From Treponema sp. (GTDB taxonomy: Bacteria; Spirochaetota; Spirochaetia; Treponematales; Breznakiellaceae): DNA of 36,806 nucleotides. The position numbers were made by a program, and so were the translations under genes. This document shows positions 7,912 through 15,572 of the stretch, in pieces. Each line of letters starts with the position of its first letter. The stretch's first letter is position 1. The notes under the pieces were generated by a model. That model saw only the letters and a program-made list of their open reading frames with translations. It had not been told where the DNA came from and did no database searches. The DNA is taken from NCBI GenBank assembly GCA_009778545.1, contig WRJO01000007.1:1-36806 (forward strand), read 5' to 3'.

Positions 7912-9054
7912 CTAAAACTTTGATTCTATAATTGCAATATTCGCCGTTTCTCTTGCTTTTTTGTCTGCTTCCATTACCGTGGCGATGTCTGCCGGTTCGG
8001 CGCTCCAGTCGCCGTCCAGTACGTGCCGCGTAACGCGCCCGATGTCCGTAAAGCCGATTCGCCCGGCGATAAAGGCGGCGACTGCGGCTTCGTTTGCGCC
8101 GTTGTACGCGCAGGGGTACAGCCCGCCGCGTTTTACCGCGTCATAGGCAAGGGCCAGCAGGGGGAATTTTTCCATGTCGGGCGGATAAAATTCCAGGGAC
8201 AGCGAGTCGAATTCGAGCCGCCCGAAAGGGGACGGCGCGCCTTCGATTAATGGCGCGGCATTCGGCGCGTCTATTAATGCGGCGGCAAGGGCGTCGTAGA
8301 TGGGAAGGCGCATGTCGGGGCGGGATAGCTGGGCGTATACGGCGCCGTTTTTCATCCGTATCATCGAATGGACGATGCTTTGGGGATGGATAACCACCTT
8401 GATTCGTTCCGGGCCGATGTTGAACAGCCGCGCCGCTTCAATTACCTCCAGCCCCTTGTTCGCCATTGAAGCCGAATCGATGGTGATCTTTCCCCCCATG
8501 TTCCAGGTTGGGTGGGCGAGTGCGTCCTGCACCGTCGCCTTTTCCATTTCTTCGATTGCGGCATTTCTGAACGGCCCGCCGGACGCTGTCAATATTATTT
8601 CATCCAGGGTATTTTTGCCGTGCGCCTTGAGCAGGTGATAGATCGCCGAATGTTCGGAGTCGACGGGGATTATCTGTACGCCTTTTTCTTTCGCGCGGGC
8701 AAGCACAAGCGGCCCGGCCATTACCAGGGTTTCCTTGTTTGCCAGGGCGAGGCTGCAGCCCGCCTTAATCGCCGCCATGGAGGGCTCAAGCCCCGCCGCG
8801 CCGGAAATGCCGTTCAGGACGATGTCTGCGCCGCAGGCGGCTATCGCGGAAAGGAGCCGGTGCTTCCCGTCTGCCGCCCCGCTAAGAACCGCGTCCGCGC
8901 CGGGCCAGTTTCGGGCGGCTTCGGCAAGGGCTTCGCCGCTGTTGTGGGCGCTGAGGAGGACTACGTCAAAATGATCCCTTGCCCGCTCCAGAACGTCCAG
9001 GGCGCTTTTGCCGATTGATCCTGTCGCGCCCAGAACGGCGGCCCGTTTTTTCAT
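7912..9054 (-). CDS. dxr: 1-deoxy-D-xylulose 5-phosphate reductoisomerase
   Basis: 380 aa. It carries out the NADPH-dependent rearrangement and reduction of DXP to MEP, the committed step of the non-mevalonate isoprenoid pathway. Seen: NADPH-binding GATGSIG (residues 9-15), ANKETLVMAG, metal-binding IPVDSEHSA with Asp132 and Glu134, TASGGPF (156-162), the HPTWNMGGKITIDSASM flap with NKGLEVIEA supplying the further metal-binding glutamate, and HPQSIVHSMI. All key residues are present. It starts 6 bp after the cdsA stop. It supplies precursors for the undecaprenyl carrier made by UppS in the same operon. Confidence 0.97.
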   Translation of the reverse strand: MKKRAAVLGATGSIGKSALDVLERARDHFDVVLLSAHNSGEALAEAARNWPGADAVLSGAADGKHRLLSAIAACGADIVLNGISGAAGLEPSMAAIKAGCSLALANKETLVMAGPLVLARAKEKGVQIIPVDSEHSAIYHLLKAHGKNTLDEIILTASGGPFRNAAIEEMEKATVQDALAHPTWNMGGKITIDSASMANKGLEVIEAARLFNIGPERIKVVIHPQSIVHSMIRMKNGAVYAQLSRPDMRLPIYDALAAALIDAPNAAPLIEGAPSPFGRLEFDSLSLEFYPPDMEKFPLLALAYDAVKRGGLYPCAYNGANEAAVAAFIAGRIGFTDIGRVTRHVLDGDWSAEPADIATVMEADKKARETANIAIIESKF

Positions 9055-9060
9055 CGATAG

Positions 9061-9936
9061 TTATGGTCGGACGAAGAGCAGGCGGAAGGCCATGTAGAAT
9101 ACCGGCGCGGCAAGGGCGATGGAATCGATCGAATCCAGCACGCCGCCCCGGCCGGGAATGGCATTCCCCGAATCCTTAAGGCCGGAGCTCCGCTTGATCG
9201 TCGATTCGCCAAGATCGCCCAGGGTCGCGGCAATGCCGGTTACCAGGCCGAGAATGGCGCCGGCGGCGGGGGTTAGCTCGCGGGGCAGGCCGTATTTGGG
9301 AATGAACGCTTCCGGAAAGATCAGTGCGGCGCCCAGGCCGACGAGGATCGGGGCGATGATTGCGCCGATAAAACCGGCGATGCTTTTGTTGGGGCTTGCC
9401 GGGATGATCCCCTGGTTTCCCTTGCCGAACAGCATGCCCACAGCCCATGCCATCGAGTCGGCGGCAAAGACCGATATAAGAAACGTTAAAATGATGATGC
9501 TTGCATAATTATCCCAATGGCTCATCCTGACTATCCACGCCATCAGCATCCCCGGGTAGATCAGCGCGGCGAAACCGGCTACCAGGCGGTTCAGCGAACT
9601 GTCCAGGGCGTCGCCCCGGGAAAAAATGCGCGACAATAGCAGCCACGAAACGGCGCCGGCAATGACCGCCGGAATTAAAAGCCCGTTAAAGCCGAAACTT
9701 TCGGTGAGGATCATTGCCGCCGGGATCGCCGCGCCCAATGCGGCGGCTTCCGCTTTTGAGATGCACAGTTTTTTCTGGGCCAGCAATACGGAAAATTCCA
9801 CTGCGCCCAGGGCGCTGAAAATGACCGTCAGCACATTGAACGCAAGGTGGTGGTACCATGGAAGCAATACCACCATCGCGACAATGGCAGGAAGGCCGAG
9901 GAAGAAGATAAGCAGGCGCTGATATACCTTTTTCAC
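9061..9936 (-). CDS. cdsA: Phosphatidate cytidylyltransferase (CDP-diglyceride synthase)
   Basis: 291 aa from a GTG at 9936, preceded by GGAG at 9946-9949 inside the last codons of uppS; the longer frame from 10020 would overlap uppS heavily and is rejected. It makes CDP-diacylglycerol from phosphatidate and CTP in the membrane. About eight hydrophobic segments are visible. The family signature is intact near the C-terminus: STIKRSSGLKDSGNAIPGRG followed by GVLDSIDS. It belongs to the uppS-cdsA-dxr-rseP cluster found across bacteria, with 4-6 bp gaps on both sides. Confidence 0.95.
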   Translation of the reverse strand: MKKVYQRLLIFFLGLPAIVAMVVLLPWYHHLAFNVLTVIFSALGAVEFSVLLAQKKLCISKAEAAALGAAIPAAMILTESFGFNGLLIPAVIAGAVSWLLLSRIFSRGDALDSSLNRLVAGFAALIYPGMLMAWIVRMSHWDNYASIIILTFLISVFAADSMAWAVGMLFGKGNQGIIPASPNKSIAGFIGAIIAPILVGLGAALIFPEAFIPKYGLPRELTPAAGAILGLVTGIAATLGDLGESTIKRSSGLKDSGNAIPGRGGVLDSIDSIALAAPVFYMAFRLLFVRP

Positions 9937-9940
9937 AATC

Positions 9941-10669
9941 CTATTCTCCGTTGGCCGCGATACCGCCATAGCGGCGGTCCCGGTTCCGGTATTCGCCGAC
10001 AGCCGCCGCCAGATCGGCATCGGTCCATTCGGGCCAGAGTTTTGCCGAAACGTACAGTTCCGCGTAGGCCCCCTCCCACAGCAAAAAATTGCTCATCCGG
10101 TACTCGCCCGCGCTGCGGATGATCAGGTCGGGGTCGGGGATGTCGGGGTTGTCCAGGCAGGCGGCAATGTCCTCTTCGGCTGCATTCAGCAAACCGCCGT
10201 CCGCCGCACCTTTTGCGACAAGCCGCCGCACCGCCCGCACCAGTTCGTCCCTGCCGCCGTAGTTAAGGGCGAGGATCACCTGCATGCCGCCAAATTCTTT
10301 CGTATCCTCCACCGTTTCGGCAATTTCGGCGGCAATGTCCTCCGGCAGCCCCGCCGCATCCCCCGCATGGCGCACGCGGATATGGTTTTCGCGGCAAAAG
10401 TCCATCTCGCCGCGCAGGTACTGCCTGACCAGCCCCATGATAAAGCCCACCTCGGCGGCGGTGCGCTTCCAGTTTTCCGTCGAAAAGACGTAGAGGGTCA
10501 GATACCCAATCCCCATGTCGCTAGCGGCTTTAACGATTCGCTTCGCCGCCTTTAATCCTTCAAGGTGCCCCTGGGTCCGGGCCATCCCGTGCCGCTTTGC
10601 CCAGCGGCCGTTGCCGTCCATTATGATTCCGACATGGCGCGGAATGCCGCGTCCGCTGAAAGCGCCCAT
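9941..10669 (-). CDS. uppS: Undecaprenyl diphosphate synthase (cis-prenyltransferase)
   Basis: 242 aa. It condenses isopentenyl-PP onto farnesyl-PP to make the C55 lipid carrier for peptidoglycan and other surface polymers. Seen: HVGIIMDGNGRWAKRHG with catalytic Asp18, TLYVFSTENWKR (58-68), and the C-terminal isopentenyl-PP site RSAGEYRMSNFLLW (184-197), followed by AELYVSAKLWPEW. The RSAGE form differs slightly from the common RTSGE or RTGGE. Its ATG overlaps the frr stop by one base (TAATG), so it is translationally coupled. Confidence 0.96.
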   Translation of the reverse strand: MGAFSGRGIPRHVGIIMDGNGRWAKRHGMARTQGHLEGLKAAKRIVKAASDMGIGYLTLYVFSTENWKRTAAEVGFIMGLVRQYLRGEMDFCRENHIRVRHAGDAAGLPEDIAAEIAETVEDTKEFGGMQVILALNYGGRDELVRAVRRLVAKGAADGGLLNAAEEDIAACLDNPDIPDPDLIIRSAGEYRMSNFLLWEGAYAELYVSAKLWPEWTDADLAAAVGEYRNRDRRYGGIAANGE

Positions 10670-11223
10670 TACACTTCCATTATTTCTTTTTCTTTTTCTT
10701 CAAGAACCTGGTTTACCTTGCTGATGTAGCTGTCCGTCTGCTTCTGCATATCGGCGATGCCCCTGCTTTCGTCGTCCTCGGTTATTGAAGATTCTTTTAA
10801 CAGTTTTTTCAGCTCGTCGTTGCCCTCGCGGCGTATGTTGCGAATGGAAACGCGGGACTGCTCCGCCTGGTTTTTTGCGAGCTTTACCAGTTCCTTGCGC
10901 CGTTCTTCGGTAAGGGGAGGAACGGCGATGCGGATTACCTTTCCGTCGTTGGACGGGTTCAGCGACAGCTCCGACGAGCGTATCGCCTTTTCGATCTCGC
11001 CGATAAGGTTCTTGTCCCACGGCTGGATCACGATAAGCCGGGCTTCGGGAATCGAAATGTTCGCCACCTGGTTGAGCGGCGATTTTTCGCCGTAATAGTC
11101 AACCCTGATCCGGTCGAACAGCGCCGCCGAAGCCCGCCCGGTACGCAGCGCGGCGAAGCCATCTTTAAGGCTCGCCACGGTTTTTTTCATTTTTTCTTCG
11201 GTTAAGTCAATGACTTCCTGCAT
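10669..11223 (-). CDS. frr: Ribosome recycling factor
   Basis: 184 aa, standard length. It splits post-termination ribosomes together with EF-G. Seen: the three-helix-bundle pattern, FAALRTGRASAALFDRIRVDYYGEKSPLNQVA near residues 23-55, IRIAVPPLTEERRKELVKLAK, and SRVSIRNIRREGNDELKKL, all typical of the family. It begins 3 bp after the tsf stop and its own stop overlaps the uppS start. Confidence 0.97.
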   Translation of the reverse strand: MQEVIDLTEEKMKKTVASLKDGFAALRTGRASAALFDRIRVDYYGEKSPLNQVANISIPEARLIVIQPWDKNLIGEIEKAIRSSELSLNPSNDGKVIRIAVPPLTEERRKELVKLAKNQAEQSRVSIRNIRREGNDELKKLLKESSITEDDESRGIADMQKQTDSYISKVNQVLEEKEKEIMEV

Positions 11224-11226
11224 CGA

Positions 11227-12087
11227 TTACACCACTCCCACTTTAAAATAAGCGTAGTCGGCGATTTCGAGCTTTGCCCCGGCTTTTTTCGCCGCTTCGT
11301 CAATGGCTTTGGCGACGGTAAGTTTTTCGTCTTTCACATACCCCTGCTCAAGCAGGCATATTTCCGAAAGGTGCTTGCTTACCTTGCCCTTGAGTATTCC
11401 CTCCAGCACGTTGGCCGGCTTGCCCTTGAGCTTTTCGTCCTGCTCCATCTGCTTGCGGAAAATTTCTTCCTGCTCGGCAATGTAGGCGGGATCGATCTTG
11501 CCCTTGTCCAGCGCGTAGGGGTTGAACGCCGCGATATGCAGCGCCAGCGAAAAGACGAAGCCCTTTACCTCGTCGTCTTTGAAAATTTCCGGCTTGTCCG
11601 ACGAACATTTGACCGCCACGCCGATGTTGCCGTCGCCGTGAATGTACTGCGTGACATATTCGTTGGCGTTGGCGGCAAGCAGCCTGATCCGCTTAAGGCT
11701 CATGTTCTCGCGGATTTTGGTGGCAAGCTCGGTAACCTTGCCGTTCAGTTCGTCGTTGGGCGCCGTAATGCCGTTTTCCAGCGCCTTTGCGGCAATTTCC
11801 TCGCCAAGGGCGATAAATTCGGGGTTGCGGGCGACAAAGTCCGTCTCGGAGGAAAGTTCCACAAGGACGGCGGCGGTGCCTCCCGCTGAGGTTTTCACGA
11901 AAATTTTGCCTTCGCTGGTTGCCCTGCCGGAGCGTTTTTCCAGCGCGGCAAGGCCCTTCTCCCTGAGCAGCTTTTCCGCCTGATCAAAATCGCCGTTGGC
12001 AGAAACCAGGGCGTTCTTGCATTCCATCGGTCCCGCTCCGGTTTTATCCCGAAGCCTTTTAACATCTGCAGCGCTAATATCAGCCAT
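11227..12087 (-). CDS. tsf: Elongation factor Ts
   Basis: 286 aa. It is the nucleotide exchange factor for EF-Tu. The start is ATG 12087 (MADISAADVKRLRDKTG), with AAGGAG at 12094-12099 six bases upstream; a longer in-frame ATG at 12186 adds 33 residues of non-family sequence and is rejected. The N-terminal UBA-like domain (ADVKRLRDKTGAGPMECKNA) and the EF-Tu-contacting SETDFVARN motif are intact. The 111-bp gap to rpsB is the longest inside this operon and could hold a regulatory signal, but no clear hairpin with a T-run is seen there. Confidence 0.97.
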   Translation of the reverse strand: MADISAADVKRLRDKTGAGPMECKNALVSANGDFDQAEKLLREKGLAALEKRSGRATSEGKIFVKTSAGGTAAVLVELSSETDFVARNPEFIALGEEIAAKALENGITAPNDELNGKVTELATKIRENMSLKRIRLLAANANEYVTQYIHGDGNIGVAVKCSSDKPEIFKDDEVKGFVFSLALHIAAFNPYALDKGKIDPAYIAEQEEIFRKQMEQDEKLKGKPANVLEGILKGKVSKHLSEICLLEQGYVKDEKLTVAKAIDEAAKKAGAKLEIADYAYFKVGVV

Positions 12088-12198
12088 GTTTTTCTCCTTC
12101 AATAATATCGCCCTGTCGATTTTACTCTGCACAGCGGCTTTTTTGGGGCTCTTGACGTTCGGCATAAAGCCCGTCAACGCGCTCAACGTTTCGCGCGC

Positions 12199-13116
12199 TT
12201 AAGATTCGTCATCAAAGAATTTATCTACGTCCACCTGGATTTGGGTTTCCTTTTCGTCGGCTTCGTCGTCAGCGGCTTCGTCTTTTATCGCGTCAGGCGG
12301 AATTTCGGTGGAGTACTTTTCAATCGCAGCGGCAATGTCCACTTCCTGATCGTCTTCCTTGCTGGACATGTCGGACATGAGGCTTTCCTGATCCTCGTCC
12401 TCGTCTCCCAGCGTCTCGATGATCTTGAGGCCGACCTCGTTGTCCGCTTCTACCACCGCGTTGGCGATGATCTGGGTAAAGAGGGTGATGGCCCGAATCG
12501 CGTCGTCGTTGCCGGGGATCGGGTAGTTGATGCCGTCGGGGTTGCAGTTGGTGTCCACCACCGCGACAATGGGGATGCCCTGGCGCTGCGCTTCGGCGAC
12601 GGCGATGGCTTCCATGCGGGTGTCGATGATGAACAAAATGCCCGGCAGCTCCTTCATTTCCTTGATGCCGCCAAGGTTCTTCTGGAGCTTGGTCCGCTCC
12701 TTGCCCAGCGCGGCGATTTCTTTTTTGGTGAGGTTTTCAAAGGTGCCGTCGACTTCCATTTTCTCCAGCTTTTTCAGCCGGAGCAGCGATTTTTTAATGG
12801 TGACGAAGTTGGTGAGCATCCCGCCGAGCCAGCGGTTGTTCACATAGTACATCCCGCAGCGTTCAGCCTCTTTCTGGATGGCCTGCTGCGCCTGTTTCTT
12901 GGTACCCACAAACAGCACCGACTTGCCCGACGCAACGGTCTTGCGGACCGCTTCGTAGGCGTCCTTGATCGCCTGGATCGTTTTTTGCAGATCGATGATG
13001 TGGATGCCGTTCCGTTCCGCGAAGATGTATTTTTTCATCCGCGGATCCCATCGCTTCACCTGGTGGCCGAAATGCACTCCCGACTCCAGGAGACTCTTCA
13101 TGGTAACTACTGCCAA
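12199..13116 (-). CDS. rpsB: 30S ribosomal protein S2 with acidic C-terminal tail
   Basis: 305 aa from a TTG start at 13116. Residues 1-~235 are a normal S2: [79 protein letters not shown]. Beyond residue ~240 a tail of about 65 residues is dominated by Asp and Glu ([24 protein letters not shown], ending FFDDES), which E. coli S2 lacks. It is the first gene of the operon; no convincing -35/-10 pair is seen in the repeat-filled region upstream. Confidence 0.96.
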   Translation of the reverse strand: MAVVTMKSLLESGVHFGHQVKRWDPRMKKYIFAERNGIHIIDLQKTIQAIKDAYEAVRKTVASGKSVLFVGTKKQAQQAIQKEAERCGMYYVNNRWLGGMLTNFVTIKKSLLRLKKLEKMEVDGTFENLTKKEIAALGKERTKLQKNLGGIKEMKELPGILFIIDTRMEAIAVAEAQRQGIPIVAVVDTNCNPDGINYPIPGNDDAIRAITLFTQIIANAVVEADNEVGLKIIETLGDEDEDQESLMSDMSSKEDDQEVDIAAAIEKYSTEIPPDAIKDEAADDEADEKETQIQVDVDKFFDDES

Positions 13117-13127
13117 AGTTTCCTCCT
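13116..13127 (-). promoter_or_regulatory. Ribosome binding site fixing the rpsB TTG start
   Basis: On the minus strand AGGAGG (13122-13127) lies 5 nt before the TTG codon. The nearest in-frame ATG (MKSLLESG) is 20 nt from it, too far, and the family N-terminus [11 protein letters not shown] agrees with TTG. Confidence 0.8.
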
Positions 13128-13154
13128 GACTTACACAGACAACAAGAATAAAGA

Positions 13155-13278
13155 TCAACGAATGACGCGAATGAACGCGAATAAAAAGTAGGAAGGAGGA
13201 AGAAAACCAACTCCTAACTCCTACTTCCTACTTTATTTCCCCCCATTCGTTTACATTCGTGTAATTCGTTGACTCTTC
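13155..13278. repeat. Compound inverted repeat (modules B-A-A'-B')
   Basis: Two modules lie on each side of a centre near 13210. Inner arms AAAGTAGGAAG (13185-13195) and CTTCCTACTTT (13224-13234) pair perfectly. Outer arms start TCAACGAATGACGCGAATG (13155-13173) and return as the inverse at 13245-13272, imperfectly. The same modules recur at 29401-29461 and, in part, at 36481-36510. The structure occupies nearly all of the 240-bp space between rpsB and maf, where a promoter for rpsB would be expected. Confidence 0.8.
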
Positions 13279-13356
13279 TTAATTCGTCTGCATCCAACCC
13301 TATGTCTCGTTGTTCCGGGGGTAAGCCGGTGCAACGGAAATTTGCCTACCAGGGGC

Positions 13357-13956
13357 TCAAGCCCCTATTCGGTAGCCATTATCCCTGAGCATGGCATAAA
13401 AATCGTATAATGGCAAGCCCGCCACGGCGCTGGGAGACCCGTTTATTGACTTAACCAGGCAGCCCCCCAGGCTTTGCAGTTGGTAGCCCCCGGCCGCCCC
13501 CTGCCATTCGCCGGTTTTCAGGTACCATTCGATTTCGGCGGGGGAAAGCGCGGCGAACGTTACCTCGCAGGTAACGGATCGGCAGTCTATTTTGTTTTCA
13601 TAGCCGTCGTACAGGGCCATCGACGTGACGACTTCGTGCCTTCGCCCCGCCAGCGAGCGGAGCATGGCCCCGGCATCGATGCGGTTCTTGGGTTTGCCGA
13701 AGATTTTTCCGTCCAGGACGATCATCGTATCCGCCGAAAAAATCCATTTGGCCGCTTCTTCCTGTTTCTTCTTTTTGAGCCGTTCAATGGTTATCTGGAT
13801 TTTGCGCTTGGCCAAATCCTCCGACGCCTGCCTGGGGCTCATGCCCCGCGCGGGCGTTTCGTCAATTTCAGGCGCCATTACGGCAAAAGGCAGTCCCAGC
13901 AGCCTGAAAAAGTTCTGCCGCCTCCGGGAACTTGAGGCTAAAATGATAGATTCCAT
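13357..13956 (-). CDS. maf: Maf-family nucleotide pyrophosphatase
   Basis: 199 aa. Maf proteins hydrolyse non-canonical or modified nucleoside triphosphates to the monophosphate and have been linked to septum formation arrest. Seen: the N-terminal ILASSSRRRQNFFRLLG (the usual Pro after Ser is replaced by Arg), the IDETP motif, AKRK, SADTMIVLDGKIFGKP with the conserved Asp, and the C-terminal GGYQLQSLGGCLVKSINGS followed by AGLPLYDF. Length is normal. The ATG is preceded by TACAGT only 6 nt upstream and no Shine-Dalgarno, so a leaderless message is possible. A short palindrome overlaps the stop codon but has no T-run. Confidence 0.9.
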   Translation of the reverse strand: MESIILASSSRRRQNFFRLLGLPFAVMAPEIDETPARGMSPRQASEDLAKRKIQITIERLKKKKQEEAAKWIFSADTMIVLDGKIFGKPKNRIDAGAMLRSLAGRRHEVVTSMALYDGYENKIDCRSVTCEVTFAALSPAEIEWYLKTGEWQGAAGGYQLQSLGGCLVKSINGSPSAVAGLPLYDFYAMLRDNGYRIGA

Positions 13957-13985
13957 GGGTTTACTGTATCACATTTCAGGCTCTA

Positions 13986-14014
13986 TTGACACACCGCCTC
14001 CGCCGGTATATTGT
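13986..14014 (+). promoter_or_regulatory. Promoter of the tRNA-Arg gene
   Basis: TTGACA (13986-13991), a 17-bp spacer and TATTGT (14009-14014); an alternative TATATT at 14007 gives 15 bp. Transcription would start about 12 bp before the mature tRNA. Confidence 0.7.
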
Positions 14015-14032
14015 TTTCTTGGATTAAGTATT

Positions 14033-14106
<74 letters not shown>

Positions 14107-14133
14107 AAAAATTTCGAGACTTCGAAGGCAATT

Positions 14134-14147
14134 TCCCGCGTCTGTCA
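14134..14147 (+). repeat. Direct repeat of the tRNA-Arg 3' end
   Basis: TCCCGCGTCTGTCA, identical to tRNA bases 14093-14106 and 41 bp downstream. Its last three bases are the stop codon (minus strand) of the leucine-rich-repeat gene. It looks like an attachment-site or slippage scar; no integrase gene is present. Confidence 0.6.
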
Positions 14148-15545
14148 TCTGTTGTACAGGTTGCTGTCGTCCGCAAAATGTTTCAGTTTGGGCAGCTTTT
14201 TCACTACACCGGGATATACGGCAATCTCGTTGTGGGTGATGTCCAGAGTCACAAGGTTATTCAGATTTTCAATCCAGTCCGGCAGCTCCCTTATCAGCGT
14301 ACTGTGCAGGTTAAGCTTCTTGAGTTTTTTCAGATTGGCGATATAGCCCGGTAACACTTCAAGTTTGTTGTGGTCAATGTCCAGCACGGTCAGGTTTTTC
14401 AGTTCCCCGATAAATTCGGGGAGATGGGTAAAGCTGCTGAATGCAACTTTTCTCAGCGATTTGAGGTTTTTCATGGAAGGCGGAAAATAAAAATCGTCTG
14501 ATATGGTTTCCAGAATGGAGAGCGTTCTTAACGATTGCAGATTCCCGAAAGAATTCGGCAGCCGCGTCATCCTCGTATCGCTTATGAAAAATTCCTTTAG
14601 CGAAGCAAGGTTTCCGAATGAGGCGGGAAGAAGGGTAAACCATGAACCCTGGCCGTGCATTTCTTCAAGGCCCGGGTGGTTATGCCTTTCGCACAAATAA
14701 AACTTTTCAAGCGATGCAAGATTGCCGAACGAATCGGGCAATGTTTTGATGCGGTTAAATGAAAGAACGATTTTTTTCAGATTTTTCAGGTTCCCGATTG
14801 ACTGCGGCAATGAGGTTAATTCGTTTGTGTCCAGAATTAGTACCTTCAGATTTTTAAAGTTGCCAATCCATTGGGGCAGTTTTTTAAGGTTGTTGCATGT
14901 TAGATCCAGTTCTTCCAGCCAGTGCAGTTCCGCAAGCTCTTCCGGCAAAGCGCCGGCATGGAGGTACGATAAATCAAGTTTTTTGCTGCGGCGTTTCTTG
15001 CAGATGTTAATGTGGCGCACACATTCCTGCATGTTGAGTTTGTGCTGTTTTGCCGCCAGGGCGGGAAAGTGGCTTATGTCGCAGCCCCTTGTTTCAATGC
15101 GCCGTAAATTGGGCAGGTCGATGATGCTCTTCGGTATTACTTCCGCGTCGTACAAATCTATTTCCAGCAACTCCAGCGAATGGATATCGCCGATAAAAGG
15201 CGGGATCTCTTCTATGTCGGTATTGTCAACAATGAGTTTTTTAAGGTGCTTTAAATTGGCCAGGCTGGAAGGCAAATTTTTAATATTATAGTTTGAGCTT
15301 ATATCAAGCACCCGCAATTGTTTCAGTTCGTCTATCCAGTCTGGCACTGCGTTTATGGCGGTGCATACCACAGAAAGGCTCGTAAGCCACGTTAATTGCC
15401 GTATTTCCTCCGGAAAAGCCTTGATATGCAGATTATAGCCTATTTTGAGCGATTTTAAACGCGAAACGCGGCAATTTTCTATTTCAATAAGAATTTCATC
15501 CAGTGCGTCTTTCTCCAGTTCCCTTACTTCATGTGCTTTCCGCAT
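14145..15545 (-). CDS. Leucine-rich-repeat protein
   Basis: 466 aa. The start is supported by AGGAGG at 15553-15558, 7 nt before the ATG. After a charged N-terminal helix (MRKAHEVRELEKDALDEIL) the protein is almost entirely LRRs of about 23 residues with the consensus LxxLxxLxLxxNxLxxLPxxIGNLxN, some 15 to 16 units with one break near residues 165-205. No signal peptide or membrane segment is present, so it is cytoplasmic. No Roc GTPase, E3-ligase or kinase domain is attached. It is the last gene of an operon with a PP2C/kinase sensor and a STAS protein, 27 bp behind the sensor. Inference: a protein-binding target or scaffold of the partner switch. The gene looks more AT-rich than its neighbours and abuts a tRNA-end repeat, which hints at acquisition. 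Confidence 0.85.
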   Translation of the reverse strand: MRKAHEVRELEKDALDEILIEIENCRVSRLKSLKIGYNLHIKAFPEEIRQLTWLTSLSVVCTAINAVPDWIDELKQLRVLDISSNYNIKNLPSSLANLKHLKKLIVDNTDIEEIPPFIGDIHSLELLEIDLYDAEVIPKSIIDLPNLRRIETRGCDISHFPALAAKQHKLNMQECVRHINICKKRRSKKLDLSYLHAGALPEELAELHWLEELDLTCNNLKKLPQWIGNFKNLKVLILDTNELTSLPQSIGNLKNLKKIVLSFNRIKTLPDSFGNLASLEKFYLCERHNHPGLEEMHGQGSWFTLLPASFGNLASLKEFFISDTRMTRLPNSFGNLQSLRTLSILETISDDFYFPPSMKNLKSLRKVAFSSFTHLPEFIGELKNLTVLDIDHNKLEVLPGYIANLKKLKKLNLHSTLIRELPDWIENLNNLVTLDITHNEIAVYPGVVKKLPKLKHFADDSNLYNR

Positions 15546-15572
15546 AATCCTGCCTCCTATGGTAATTATTTG

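Noticed and set aside
6634-7923. 429-codon open frame on the plus strand
   Set aside because: It is antisense to rseP, which has every family motif; the translated product resembles no protein.
12241-13191. 316-codon plus-strand open frame
   Set aside because: It is antisense to rpsB; no motif and very high Val/Asp/Phe content.
13351-13366. Palindrome AGGGGCTCAAGCCCCT at the maf stop as a terminator
   Set aside because: The stem is short and no T-run follows on the minus strand.
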